DNA from: an uncultured Collinsella sp.
GTDB taxonomy: Bacteria; Actinomycetota; Coriobacteriia; Coriobacteriales; Coriobacteriaceae
Direction of reading: 5' to 3'
Assembly: GCA_902470695.1 (NCBI GenBank)
Contig: CABRHH010000038.1
Location: forward strand, 1-17,261
Length of the DNA stretch: 17,261 nt
The position numbers and the translations under genes were made by a program. Positions 1-6,698 of this stretch are shown here, piece after piece. The notes beneath the pieces were generated by a model. That model was given only the letters and a program-made list of their open reading frames with translations. It had not been told where the DNA came from and did no database searches. The first letter of the stretch is position 1; every line of letters begins with the position of its first letter.

Positions 1-589
1 CGGAAGCGGCGGCAGCGCCACCGCGCCGGCCGCGGCCGGCGCGCTCGTTGCCGCGGGCGGCCTCGGCTCGGCTAGCCTCGGCCTTCTTCTCCTTGAGCAC
101 AACCTCCTGCTCGGCAATCTGATCGAGCAGGGAGCGGAAGCGGGAGCCGGAGTCGCTGGCCGGGACGGCACGGCGCTTGGCCTCCATCTCGGCCTCGCGG
201 GCCGCACGGGCGGCCTCCTCCTTGGCGCGACGCTCCTCCTCGGCCGCGACGGCACGGGCGGCCTCGGCGGCAGCCTGGGCCTCCTGCGACAGACGGCGCT
301 CCTCCTCGCGACGGGCCTCGACGGCCAGGCGCTCGGCCTCGGCAGCGGCGGCGCGCTCAGCCTCCTGCTGCGCGGCGGCCTCCTCCTCGGCGCGGCGTGC
401 GGCCTCGACCTCGGCAGCGCGCGCCTCGATCACCGGGGCGAGCTGCTTTTTCACCATGGATACATAGGCATCCTCAAGCGTTGAGGACGCCGACTTCACC
501 GGAATCTTCATATCCTCGAGATGCGTCATGAGCTCTTTAGACGTCATCCCGAATTCCTTGGCCAGGCTGGAAACGCGAACCTTCGCCAT
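1..589 (-). CDS. infB: Translation initiation factor IF-2, N-terminal part (runs off the window)
   Basis: IF-2 is the GTPase that brings fMet-tRNA to the 30S subunit and promotes 50S joining. Only about the first 196 codons lie here. Residues 1-50 (MAKVRVSSLAKEFGMTSKEL onward) match the IF2_N helical domain that opens bacterial IF-2. They are followed by a long highly charged Ala/Glu/Arg region, probably coiled or disordered (many EEARRA-type runs), and then a Gly/Arg-rich tract near the window edge. This is the typical linker before the G domain, which is not in the window. The start at 589 is supported by an AGGTAGGTGA ribosome-binding stretch just upstream and by the family N-terminus. The gene follows nusA by 97 bases with no ylxR between, and probably belongs to the rimP-nusA-infB operon. 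The identification is firm, although the GTPase core cannot be seen. Confidence 0.93.
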   Translation of the reverse strand, partial: MAKVRVSSLAKEFGMTSKELMTHLEDMKIPVKSASSTLEDAYVSMVKKQLAPVIEARAAEVEAARRAEEEAAAQQEAERAAAAEAERLAVEARREEERRLSQEAQAAAEAARAVAAEEERRAKEEAARAAREAEMEAKRRAVPASDSGSRFRSLLDQIAEQEVVLKEKKAEASRAEAARGNERAGRGRRGGAAAAS

Positions 590-686
590 GGGCCATTCAC
601 CTACCTCTCGCACACGCCGGGGCGTGCGTAGTCACCTTCATACGGACATCGGATGCCTGCAGCTTCCCCCCGCAGGTGGGACCCGC

Positions 687-1988
687 CTAGATGAGGTCCT
701 CGGCATCCTCGATGACATCCGCGTCGGCGCCGTCCTGCGACACCGGATCGTGCACGCCGCAGAAGCGGGAGCCGGGACGCGCCTGGTTGCGGCAGCGGCT
801 GCCGTCCTCGGACACGTAGGCGCAGCGCTCGGACTCGAACTGCTCGTCATCGGCGTCGTCCAGCAGGTCCTCGATCGGGGCGGGCGCGGCGGCGACGTTC
901 TTCAGGATGTCGGCGGCGAGCGTCTCGCTCTTGATATCGATGTGCCAGCCGGTGAGGCGGGCGGCCAGGCGGGCGTTCTGGCCCTCCTTGCCGATGGCGA
1001 GCGAGAGCTGGTCGTCGGGCACGATGACGCCGGCGTAGTTCTTCTCCTCGTCGATGAGCACGCGGGTGACCTTGGCCGGGGACAGCGCGTTGGCCACGTA
1101 GCGGGCGGGGTCCTCATCCCACAGGATGACGTCGACGCGCTCGCCGCGCAGCTCGCCCACGACGGCGCGCACGCGGCTGCCCTTGGGGCCCACGCAGGCG
1201 CCCACCGGGTCCAGGCGATCCTCCAGCGAGTGGACGGCCACCTTGGAGCGCTGGCCGGGCTCGCGCGCCACCGATTTGACCTCGACGGTGCCCTCGTAGA
1301 TCTCGGGTACCTCCTGCTCGAACAGGCGCTTGATGAGGGCCGGATGCGTACGGGAGATGACGATCGGCGGGCGGGAGTGCTCGCCGCGCACGGGCGGCAG
1401 CGTGGAGTTCGGGTCGCGTACGTCGATGATGACGGCCTTCAGGCGCTGGTTGTGCAGGTAACGCTCACCCTGCGGGCGCTCGTTGCGCTCGGTGGGGCGA
1501 CCGTTCTCGTCCTGATGGCGGCGCAGGTCGAAGTGGGGCAGCTCGGCCTCCACGCCGTCGCGGATCTTCACGATGGTGAAATCGGGCGTGGACTGCAGCA
1601 CCGTGCCGTTGATGATGTCGCCCACGCGCCCGGAGAACTCCTCGTAGATCTGCTCGCGGGCGGCGTTGCGCACGATGGCGTTGATCTCGGCCTTGGCGTG
1701 CTGCGCGGCGATGCGGGAGGTGTTCTTCGGCGTGACGTCGATCTCCTCGAACTCGGTGTAGTTGCCCTCCTCGTCCATGGAGTCATCGATGGGGATGAGC
1801 TTGTAGACGTAGATGCGGCCCGAGGCGCGGTCGATGGTGACCTTGGCGCCCCAGTCGAGCTTGAGCAGCTCGGCGTAGCTTTTGGCCAGCGACTGCTCCA
1901 GGCGGTCGATCAGGTAGAGCTGGTCGATGTGCTTCTCCTGGCACAGGGCCATGAGCGCTTCCATCATGGTCATATCGGCTTCTGCCAT
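687..1988 (-). CDS. nusA: Transcription termination/antitermination factor NusA with a C-terminal Cys/His tail
   Basis: NusA binds RNA polymerase and nascent RNA and modulates pausing, termination and antitermination. The 433-residue product shows the N-terminal polymerase-binding region (about 1-125), an S1 region (about 126-215, with an extra charged insertion rich in Arg, Asn and Glu), and two KH domains. The KH domains carry GPKGSR and GKEGQN loops, and the second contains the hallmark DDQLSLAIGKEGQNARLAARL. After an acidic linker comes a tail with C389, C399, C410 and H413 in a C-x9-C-x10-C-x2-H pattern (FCGVHD at the end), which looks like a small zinc knuckle and is not part of E. coli NusA. 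The start at 1988 is preceded by AAGGAAGGG inside the end of rimP, and the two genes are 3 bases apart, so they are co-transcribed and probably translationally coupled. Confidence 0.96.
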   Translation of the reverse strand: MAEADMTMMEALMALCQEKHIDQLYLIDRLEQSLAKSYAELLKLDWGAKVTIDRASGRIYVYKLIPIDDSMDEEGNYTEFEEIDVTPKNTSRIAAQHAKAEINAIVRNAAREQIYEEFSGRVGDIINGTVLQSTPDFTIVKIRDGVEAELPHFDLRRHQDENGRPTERNERPQGERYLHNQRLKAVIIDVRDPNSTLPPVRGEHSRPPIVISRTHPALIKRLFEQEVPEIYEGTVEVKSVAREPGQRSKVAVHSLEDRLDPVGACVGPKGSRVRAVVGELRGERVDVILWDEDPARYVANALSPAKVTRVLIDEEKNYAGVIVPDDQLSLAIGKEGQNARLAARLTGWHIDIKSETLAADILKNVAAAPAPIEDLLDDADDEQFESERCAYVSEDGSRCRNQARPGSRFCGVHDPVSQDGADADVIEDAEDLI

Positions 1989-1991
1989 GGT

Positions 1992-2486
1992 TTAGTTCCC
2001 TTCCTTGGCGCGTTTGAAGTTATAGACCGGGCGCAGCGTGCACTTCTTCACCTCGGTGAAGGGAATGACGTGCTCCTCGGCGTCCTCGCAGGCGATGGTC
2101 ACCTGCTGCTCGGTGACGGCGGCGATGCTGCCTTTGAAGGTGCGGCGCCCCTCCATGGCCGTGGTGGTGAGTTCCACGTCCTGGCCCTGGAACCGGGCAA
2201 AATCCGCCGGGCGGCGCAGCGGGCGCTTCATGCCGGGGCTCGAGACCTCCAGCGTGTAGGAGCCCGTGATGGGGTCGAGCGCCTCGATGCAATCGGACAC
2301 CCAGCCGGTCTCGGCAGCCACCTCATCGAGCGTGATGGGGTCGCCCGCGAGCTTGTCCAGGCGCACGCGCACGCACGGGGCCTTGGTTGCGCCCACGACC
2401 TCGACGTCCACGACGTCGATACCGCGCTCGGCGGCGCGCTCCTCGAGCGCGTCGATGATGCCCTGCTCGAGCTTGCTCTTGACCAT
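1992..2486 (-). CDS. rimP: Ribosome maturation factor RimP
   Basis: RimP assists late maturation of the 30S subunit. The 164-residue protein has the usual family length and shows the two-domain pattern: an N-terminal alpha/beta domain with RGIDVVDVEVVG and VRVRLDK, then the signature YTLEVSSPGMKRPLRR, followed by the small beta-barrel C-terminal domain (about residues 92-160). I chose the ATG at 2486 (MVKSKLEQG) because a GGGAGGTG Shine-Dalgarno lies 4 bases upstream and homologs begin here. The reading frame stays open to 2645, but that extension would cover the promoter and leader hairpin. It is the first gene of the operon, 3 bases before nusA. The upstream promoter and hairpin suggest that the whole operon is controlled at this point. 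Confidence 0.95.
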   Translation of the reverse strand: MVKSKLEQGIIDALEERAAERGIDVVDVEVVGATKAPCVRVRLDKLAGDPITLDEVAAETGWVSDCIEALDPITGSYTLEVSSPGMKRPLRRPADFARFQGQDVELTTTAMEGRRTFKGSIAAVTEQQVTIACEDAEEHVIPFTEVKKCTLRPVYNFKRAKEGN

Positions 2487-2507
2487 GCAGCACCTCCCGT
2501 TCATGAA

Positions 2508-2537
2508 AAGGGAGCGCGGGCGAACCCGCACTCCCTT
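2508..2537 (-). promoter_or_regulatory. Leader hairpin before rimP
   Basis: The arms aagggagcgcggg (2508-2520) and cccgcactccctt (2525-2537) pair with one internal mismatch around a four-base loop. On the transcribed strand the stem is followed by TTTTCATGAA and then the rimP Shine-Dalgarno. A stable GC stem with a short T run in a 5' leader could be an attenuator or a translation-control element for the rimP-nusA-infB operon. NusA-dependent feedback is a plausible but unproven role. Confidence 0.6.
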
Positions 2538-2561
2538 CGAAACAGCTTCATTTACCCGAGC

Positions 2562-2591
2562 ACTATAACACATCCCCAGCGTAGAGGGCAA
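2562..2591 (-). promoter_or_regulatory. Sigma-70-type promoter of rimP-nusA-infB
   Basis: Read on the minus strand, TTGCCC (2586-2591) and TATAGT (2562-2567) are separated by 18 bases. Both match the housekeeping consensus well, and a TGTGT stretch lies before the -10. Transcription would start near 2555 and run through the leader hairpin into rimP. Confidence 0.65.
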
Positions 2592-2679
2592 TTTCCTCCC
2601 CCGCAGCAGGCGCACTGCCGCCTTTGTTCGCCACACAATCAGCACAAAGTAGCACGCGCTCGCATGATGCAGCCAACGC

Positions 2680-2802
2680 TCAGTGACCGAACACGACCGA
2701 TCGCAGCTGCGCCAAGCACATACGTATCCATGGTGCGGTCAACAGGCCGACCGCAAATCCGAGAAGCGCGATCAGGATCGTTTTCTTAGACGGAAGAGAC
2801 AT
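2680..2802 (-). CDS. Possible 40-residue single-span membrane peptide
   Basis: I do not recognise a family. The frame encodes MSLPSKKTILIALLGFAVGL followed by about 20 more residues. It has two lysines, then one hydrophobic segment (about residues 8-24), then a short polar tail with three arginine/histidine positions. This is a plausible inserted membrane peptide with a positively charged N-terminus. The start at 2802 is preceded by GGGAG five bases upstream. The frame stays open to 2928, but that part runs into the inverted repeat behind leuS and looks non-coding. It lies between leuS and the rimP promoter in the same direction and could be read from the leuS transcript. The ORF is short and may be spurious. 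Confidence 0.38.
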   Translation of the reverse strand: MSLPSKKTILIALLGFAVGLLTAPWIRMCLAQLRSVVFGH

Positions 2803-2870
2803 GGCGACTCCCACGATACGGCTCGGAACACCCATCGGCGCCGCGCGGGCCCACGCGAGTACCCGATGAA

Positions 2871-2944
2871 CGGCTCGGACACACGCTCGCGGGTGTTTTG
2901 CGCAGCGCAGCGACACCACCCCCGACAAGCGTATGTCCGAGCCG
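2871..2944 (-). terminator. Large inverted repeat behind leuS (terminator-like or processing structure)
   Basis: The arms cggctcggacacacgct (2871-2887) and agcgtatgtccgagccg (2928-2944) are complementary over 17 bases with one mismatch. The 40-base interval can fold further (ggtgt with acacc, and a tgcg/cgca mini-hairpin). It begins 17 bases after the leuS stop. There is no clear T run on the minus strand (TTCATCGGG follows), so it is not a textbook rho-independent terminator. It could stabilise or trim the 3' end. A third copy of the arm core, cggctcggaaca, lies at 2819-2830. Confidence 0.5.
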
Positions 2945-2961
2945 AAAACGAGCAGATGGAA

Positions 2962-5556
2962 CTACTTGATGACCAGGTTGACGAGCTTGCCGGGGACGCA
3001 GATGGCCTTCACGACCGTCTTGCCCTCGAGCCACTTGGCCGCAGCGGCCTCGGCGGCGGCCTGCATGGCGGCAGCGTCGGCATCGGCGGCCACCATCGTG
3101 CGGGCGCGCATCTTGCCGAGCACCTGCACGGCGATCTCAACCTCGTCGGCAGCTGCCTCGGCGATATCGAATACCGGCCAGGGCGCGGTGTAGACGCTCC
3201 CCTCGCGACCGAGTGCGGCGTGCCACAGCTCCTCCATGGCAAACGGGCAGATGGGCGCCAGCACGCTCACGATGTCGCAGGCCACCTCGCGGGAGAGCGC
3301 CGCGTTGCGCGCCGGGGCCGCAACCGCGTTCAGATACGCGTTCGCGGCGTTCACGAGCTCCATGATCGCCGAGATGGCGGTGTTGAACTGGCCGCGGTCG
3401 AAGTCCTCGGTGCACTTGGCCAGCGTGCGATGGCGCTCGCGGTACAGGGCAAGACCGGTCGCGTCGAGCGCAGACTTGCTCACGGGCTCATCCGACGCCG
3501 CCCCGGTGCCCTCGACGAGCTGCCACACGGTACGCCAGGCGCGCTTGATGAAGCGGTTGGCGCCCGCTACGGCATCCTCGTCCCAGTCGAAGTCCTTCTC
3601 GGGCGGGGCGATGAACAGGATCGCCAGGCGCATGGTGTCGGCGCCGAACGGCTCGATCACCGAGCTCGGCGGCACCACGTTGCCCTTGGACTTGGACATG
3701 GTCTCGCCGTTGGCGTCCTTCACCATGCCCTGGCACAGCAGGTTGGTGAAGGGCTCGCCCACGTCGAGCAGGTCCATGTCGCGCAGGGCCTTGGTGAAGA
3801 AGCGGCTGTAGAGCAGGTGCAGGATGGCGTGCTCGATGCCGCCGATGTAGTTGTCAACCGGCATCCAGCGACGGGCGGCCTCGCGCGAGAACGGCAGCTC
3901 GGTGTTGTGCGGATCGGTATAGCGCAGATAATACCAGCTGGAGCACGTGAAGGTGTCCATGGTGTCGGTCTCGCGGCGAGCTGGCGCCCCGCACACCGGG
4001 CAGGTGGTCTCATAGAACTCCGGGCACTCCGCCAGCGTCTGGCCGCCGGCGAGGTCCAGGTTCTCGGGCAGCATCACCGGCAGCTGGTCTTCGGGCACCG
4101 GCACGATGCCGCAGTGATCGCAGTGGATGACCGGGATGGGGTTGCCCCAGTAGCGCTGGCGCGAGATCAGCCAGTCGCGCAGGCGGAACTGCACCGAGCG
4201 GCGACCGGTGCCGGCGGCCTCGAGGTCGGCCACGATCGCGGCCTCGCCCTCGGAGTGCTTGCCGCCGCGCATGCCGGTGTAGGCGCCGGACTGGACAAGC
4301 ACGCCCTCGCAGGTGAGCGCCTCGGTCCAATCGACGGAGGTCACAACGGTGTTCTGCTCGCCGTTGAGCTGCGGGTACAGCGGGTCGTCCTCGGCAAGGA
4401 TGATCGGCACGATGGGCAGGTCGTATTTGCGGGCGAACTCGAAGTCGCGCGCGTCGCCGCAGGGCACCGCCATGACCGCACCGGTGCCGTAGTCGGAGAT
4501 GACGTAGTCGGCCACCCATACCGGAACCTTCTGACCCGAGACGGGGTTCACCACGTAGCGGCCGGTGAACGCGCCGTGCTTCTCCAGCGTGCCCTGGGCG
4601 CGCTCGACCGCGGAGATGTGCTTGGCGCCCTCCACGACCGCGCGCACGCCGTCCTCGTACTCGGTGCCGCGAACGAGGTCCATGAGGCCCTTGTACTCGG
4701 GGGCGAGCAGGAAGAACGTGTTGCCGAACAGGGTGTCGGCGCGGGTGGTGAAGACGGTGATCTTGCCCTCGTCGCCGGCGATCGGCTCGCCTGCGGCGTC
4801 GCACAGGGTGAAATCGACTTCGGCGCCCTCGGAGCGGCCGATCCAGTTGGCCTGCATCTGCTTGACGCGCTCGGGCCAACCAGGGAGCTTCTCCAGGTCA
4901 TCGAGCAGCTCCTGCGCGTACGCGGTGATCTTGATGTACCACTGCTCGAGCTCCCGCTTCTCCACCTCCGAGTCGCATCGCCAGCAGCGGCCGTCGGTGA
5001 CCTGCTCGTTGGCGAGCACGGTGTTGCACGTGGGGCACCAGTTCACCGGATTCTTCTTGCGGTAGACCAAGCCGCGCTCCATGAACTGCTCGAAGATCCA
5101 CTGGCCCCAGCGGTAGTAGTCGGGGCTGCAGGTTTTGACAAGGCGGTCCAGGTCGTAGGAGAAGCCCATGCGCTTCATGGTGGCGAGCGCCTGGTCCATG
5201 TTCTTGTATGTCCACGCGGCAGCCTGGGTCTTGTGCTTGATGGCGGCGTTCTCGGCGGGCAAGCCGAAGGCGTCGAAGCCGATGGGATGCAGCACGTCGA
5301 AGCCGCGCATGCGGGCCTGGCGGGCCATGGCATCACCGATGGTGTAGTTGCGGGCGTGACCCATGTGCAGGTCACCGGAGGGGTACGGGAACATCTCGAG
5401 GATGTACTTCTTCGGCTTGGTGGAGTCGGTGTCCACGGCAAACAGGTTCGACTCCTCCCAGGCTCGCATCCACTTGGTCTCGATGCTCTGGGCGTCGTAG
5501 GCGGGAATGCCGCCCGCCTCGGGCGCAGGCTGCGTATGGTCGGCGCAATCGCACAT
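2962..5556 (-). CDS. leuS: Leucyl-tRNA synthetase (bacterial type)
   Basis: This class I synthetase charges tRNA-Leu with leucine in the cytoplasm. The 864-residue length is normal for bacterial LeuRS. The HIGH-type motif HMGH is at 64-67 within PYPSGDLHMGHARN. The zinc-site region CPTC...CWRC, the CP1 editing domain (with TTRADTLFG and the GTGAVMAVPCGDARD editing-site block), the HILYSRF-like segment and the KMSKS signature TMSKSKGN (619-626) all follow in the expected order. An anticodon-binding helical domain and the C-terminal ubiquitin-like segment end the protein. The start at 5556 has AGGAG six bases upstream. The first residues (MCDCADH) are a short, cysteine-bearing extension before the conserved YDAQSIETKWM. 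A promoter candidate lies at 5619-5646. No T-box leader was seen in the roughly 55-base untranslated region. Confidence 0.98.
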   Translation of the reverse strand: MCDCADHTQPAPEAGGIPAYDAQSIETKWMRAWEESNLFAVDTDSTKPKKYILEMFPYPSGDLHMGHARNYTIGDAMARQARMRGFDVLHPIGFDAFGLPAENAAIKHKTQAAAWTYKNMDQALATMKRMGFSYDLDRLVKTCSPDYYRWGQWIFEQFMERGLVYRKKNPVNWCPTCNTVLANEQVTDGRCWRCDSEVEKRELEQWYIKITAYAQELLDDLEKLPGWPERVKQMQANWIGRSEGAEVDFTLCDAAGEPIAGDEGKITVFTTRADTLFGNTFFLLAPEYKGLMDLVRGTEYEDGVRAVVEGAKHISAVERAQGTLEKHGAFTGRYVVNPVSGQKVPVWVADYVISDYGTGAVMAVPCGDARDFEFARKYDLPIVPIILAEDDPLYPQLNGEQNTVVTSVDWTEALTCEGVLVQSGAYTGMRGGKHSEGEAAIVADLEAAGTGRRSVQFRLRDWLISRQRYWGNPIPVIHCDHCGIVPVPEDQLPVMLPENLDLAGGQTLAECPEFYETTCPVCGAPARRETDTMDTFTCSSWYYLRYTDPHNTELPFSREAARRWMPVDNYIGGIEHAILHLLYSRFFTKALRDMDLLDVGEPFTNLLCQGMVKDANGETMSKSKGNVVPPSSVIEPFGADTMRLAILFIAPPEKDFDWDEDAVAGANRFIKRAWRTVWQLVEGTGAASDEPVSKSALDATGLALYRERHRTLAKCTEDFDRGQFNTAISAIMELVNAANAYLNAVAAPARNAALSREVACDIVSVLAPICPFAMEELWHAALGREGSVYTAPWPVFDIAEAAADEVEIAVQVLGKMRARTMVAADADAAAMQAAAEAAAAKWLEGKTVVKAICVPGKLVNLVIK

Positions 5557-5618
5557 GCTCGGCTCCTATCGTGTACGCGCGGGACGGATGCACCCGCAAA
5601 TCATCGGCAATGTTCAGC

Positions 5619-5646
5619 ATTCTAGCAGGTCTGCGGCGCGGGTCTT
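5619..5646 (-). promoter_or_regulatory. Probable leuS promoter
   Basis: On the minus strand a good -10 box, TAGAAT (5619-5624), lies 16 bases after a weak -35, AAGACC (5641-5646). The predicted 5' untranslated region is about 55 bases, too short for a T-box. The weak -35 makes the exact assignment moderate. Confidence 0.5.
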
Positions 5647-5650
5647 CGGC

Positions 5651-5684
5651 TAAGGCTACGCGCACACTGGATATCCCAGCCTTA
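5651..5684 (-). terminator. Hairpin after the DUF6718-like gene, possible terminator
   Basis: The arms taaggct (5651-5657) and agcctta (5678-5684) pair perfectly, and part of the loop (ctgg...ccag) can fold as well. It lies just behind the small gene ending at 5694 and before the leuS promoter. No clear T run follows on the minus strand, so function as a terminator is uncertain. Confidence 0.35.
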
Positions 5685-5693
5685 AAAGCGCGC

Positions 5694-5924
5694 TTACGCT
5701 ATTTGCTTTTCCAGCTCTGCCACGAGCTCCTCCTCGGAAGAAACAAAAGTATACGGCTCATATTCCCCATAAGCGGAGGGGCGTGTGATGGTAATGAGCT
5801 GGAGGTGTTCATAGCCAAAGCGTTCGTCAAGACGGCGCTTCAAGGAGACCAGTGGCCGCCCCGCCTCCGTACGCATCGCGATGCAACCGGTCCCATCAAA
5901 CCATTTCGCAACCAGATAGCACAT
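5694..5924 (-). CDS. DUF6718-like small protein, partner of the Rel-like gene
   Basis: The 76-residue product begins MCYLVAKWFDGTGCIAMRTE and contains LVSLKRRLDERFGYEHLQLI and TITRPSAYGEYEPYTFV, ending in an acidic helix (SSEEELVAELEKQIA). From memory this pattern (MCYL-AK, GC-A--T--G, LKR-L, RPSAYGEY-PY-F) matches small proteins of unknown function named DUF6718. No biochemical role is known to me. The ATG at 5924 is chosen because GGAGG lies 7 bases upstream and homologs start MCYL; an ATG 8 codons earlier has no such support. The gene starts 29 bases inside the end of the Rel-like gene, so the two are probably translationally coupled. An antitoxin or modulator of the upstream enzyme is one hypothesis. 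The region has lower GC than its surroundings. Confidence 0.8.
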   Translation of the reverse strand: MCYLVAKWFDGTGCIAMRTEAGRPLVSLKRRLDERFGYEHLQLITITRPSAYGEYEPYTFVSSEEELVAELEKQIA

Positions 5925-6519
5925 TGTGCATCCTCCGTTCGAACTCAAGCTCGGTCTTTATAGAACCAGATTCATACAAACGCCGCAACTCGCAACCAAC
6001 AGCCTCATTGCGCACGCGTTTATACAGATATTTATGCAACCAATTATTGAGCTGACGATCGTAAAACGTGTTGTAGTGCACCTCAATTGGATAATGGTGT
6101 GAAGAAAGCTGAAAGTACACATGAACGCCACGATAGCCGTCATCGACTGCTTTCCCGGAACTTAAGTCGGCAACCCGAAACGAAGGACGACCCGATAGGG
6201 CCAACACGTCATCGTAGGAATCGCACATCGAACGAAAGCCAAGCAAGTCATTGAAAACCTTGCGAGCCTGATGATCTGGGTAGTAACGAGCGTATTTCAA
6301 TCTAGCAGACTGCCGACTCTTGATACGCGAATCGACAGGAAGAGACAAGATGAAAGCCGCCATCATGTCATACCATTCACGCACCGAATCGAGTTCCGCA
6401 AGCAGCTCCCGCTCGGGAAAGTAGCGAAGGTTCTTCTTGAGCGAGGTGCCAAGCTCACTCTTATATGACAGCTTAACCAGAGTGTCCTCCGATAGGCCGT
6501 CTCGGGTAAGAATGTCCAC
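5896..6519 (-). CDS. Free-standing RelA/SpoT-type nucleotidyltransferase (small alarmone synthetase or toxSAS-like)
   Basis: The 207-residue product contains only a synthetase-type domain, with no HD hydrolase, TGS or ACT regions. Motifs in order: R65-I-K67-S-R-Q-S71 (compare RxKxxxS of Rel synthetases), DLLGFR (91-96), DDGYRGVH (126-133, the G-loop with the stacking Tyr129 and His133), IEVHYNT (145-151, with the catalytic-type Glu146) and LHKYLYK (161-167). Residues expected for pyrophosphate transfer are therefore present. Members of this family make (p)ppGpp or, in toxic versions, pyrophosphorylate tRNA ends; which applies here cannot be read from the sequence. The start is GTG at 6519, with AAGGAGG ten bases upstream. 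It overlaps the DUF6718-like gene by 29 bases. The DNA is visibly less GC-rich than the flanking leuS and guaB genes, suggesting acquisition. Confidence 0.85.
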   Translation of the reverse strand: MDILTRDGLSEDTLVKLSYKSELGTSLKKNLRYFPERELLAELDSVREWYDMMAAFILSLPVDSRIKSRQSARLKYARYYPDHQARKVFNDLLGFRSMCDSYDDVLALSGRPSFRVADLSSGKAVDDGYRGVHVYFQLSSHHYPIEVHYNTFYDRQLNNWLHKYLYKRVRNEAVGCELRRLYESGSIKTELEFERRMHNVLSGCEMV

Positions 6520-6557
6520 CGTATCCCGCCCTCCTTGCTGTCAAAAAGCTCGATTTG

Positions 6558-6563
6558 ACTATA
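6558..6563 (-). promoter_or_regulatory. Candidate -10 element for the Rel-like gene
   Basis: TATAGT on the minus strand lies about 39 bases upstream of the GTG start, within GATATAGTC. No good -35 is present at the expected distance, because that position falls in the guaB terminator stem. The promoter call is therefore weak. Confidence 0.35.
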
Positions 6564-6573
6564 TCTTCCATAT

Positions 6574-6609
6574 GAAAACGAGCCGTCATCCGCATGGGAA
6601 GACGGCTCG
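6574..6609 (-). terminator. Rho-independent terminator of guaB
   Basis: On the minus strand a perfect 9-bp stem, CGAGCCGTC / GACGGCTCG (6601-6609 and 6579-6587), with a 13-base loop is followed directly by TTTTCAT (6572-6578). It lies about 90 bases behind the guaB stop codon and separates guaB from the Rel-like gene. Confidence 0.8.
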
Positions 6610-6698
6610 AAATGAATGGACCGCGAGCGCTCGGTGCAGCAATACGAGAACCTCGGAACGAGCCGAAATGTACACCTCAGCCCAGACCAAATCAAGTT

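Noticed and set aside
2487..2645. N-terminal extension of RimP to 2645
   Set aside because: It would translate through the promoter and leader hairpin. The ATG at 2486 has a strong ribosome site and matches the family start.
528..2789. 753-residue open frame on the plus strand opposite rimP, nusA and infB
   Set aside because: It mirrors well-supported minus-strand genes in GC-rich DNA. Its product is low-complexity (His/Asp/Leu/Gly-rich), with no family motif and no ribosome site.
5557..5618. T-box leader upstream of leuS
   Set aside because: The predicted leader is only about 55 bases and has no specifier stem or antiterminator bulge sequence.
2683..5625. 980-residue open frame on the plus strand opposite leuS
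   Set aside because: It is an antisense shadow caused by the scarcity of stop codons opposite a GC-rich gene. leuS shows all synthetase motifs on the other strand.
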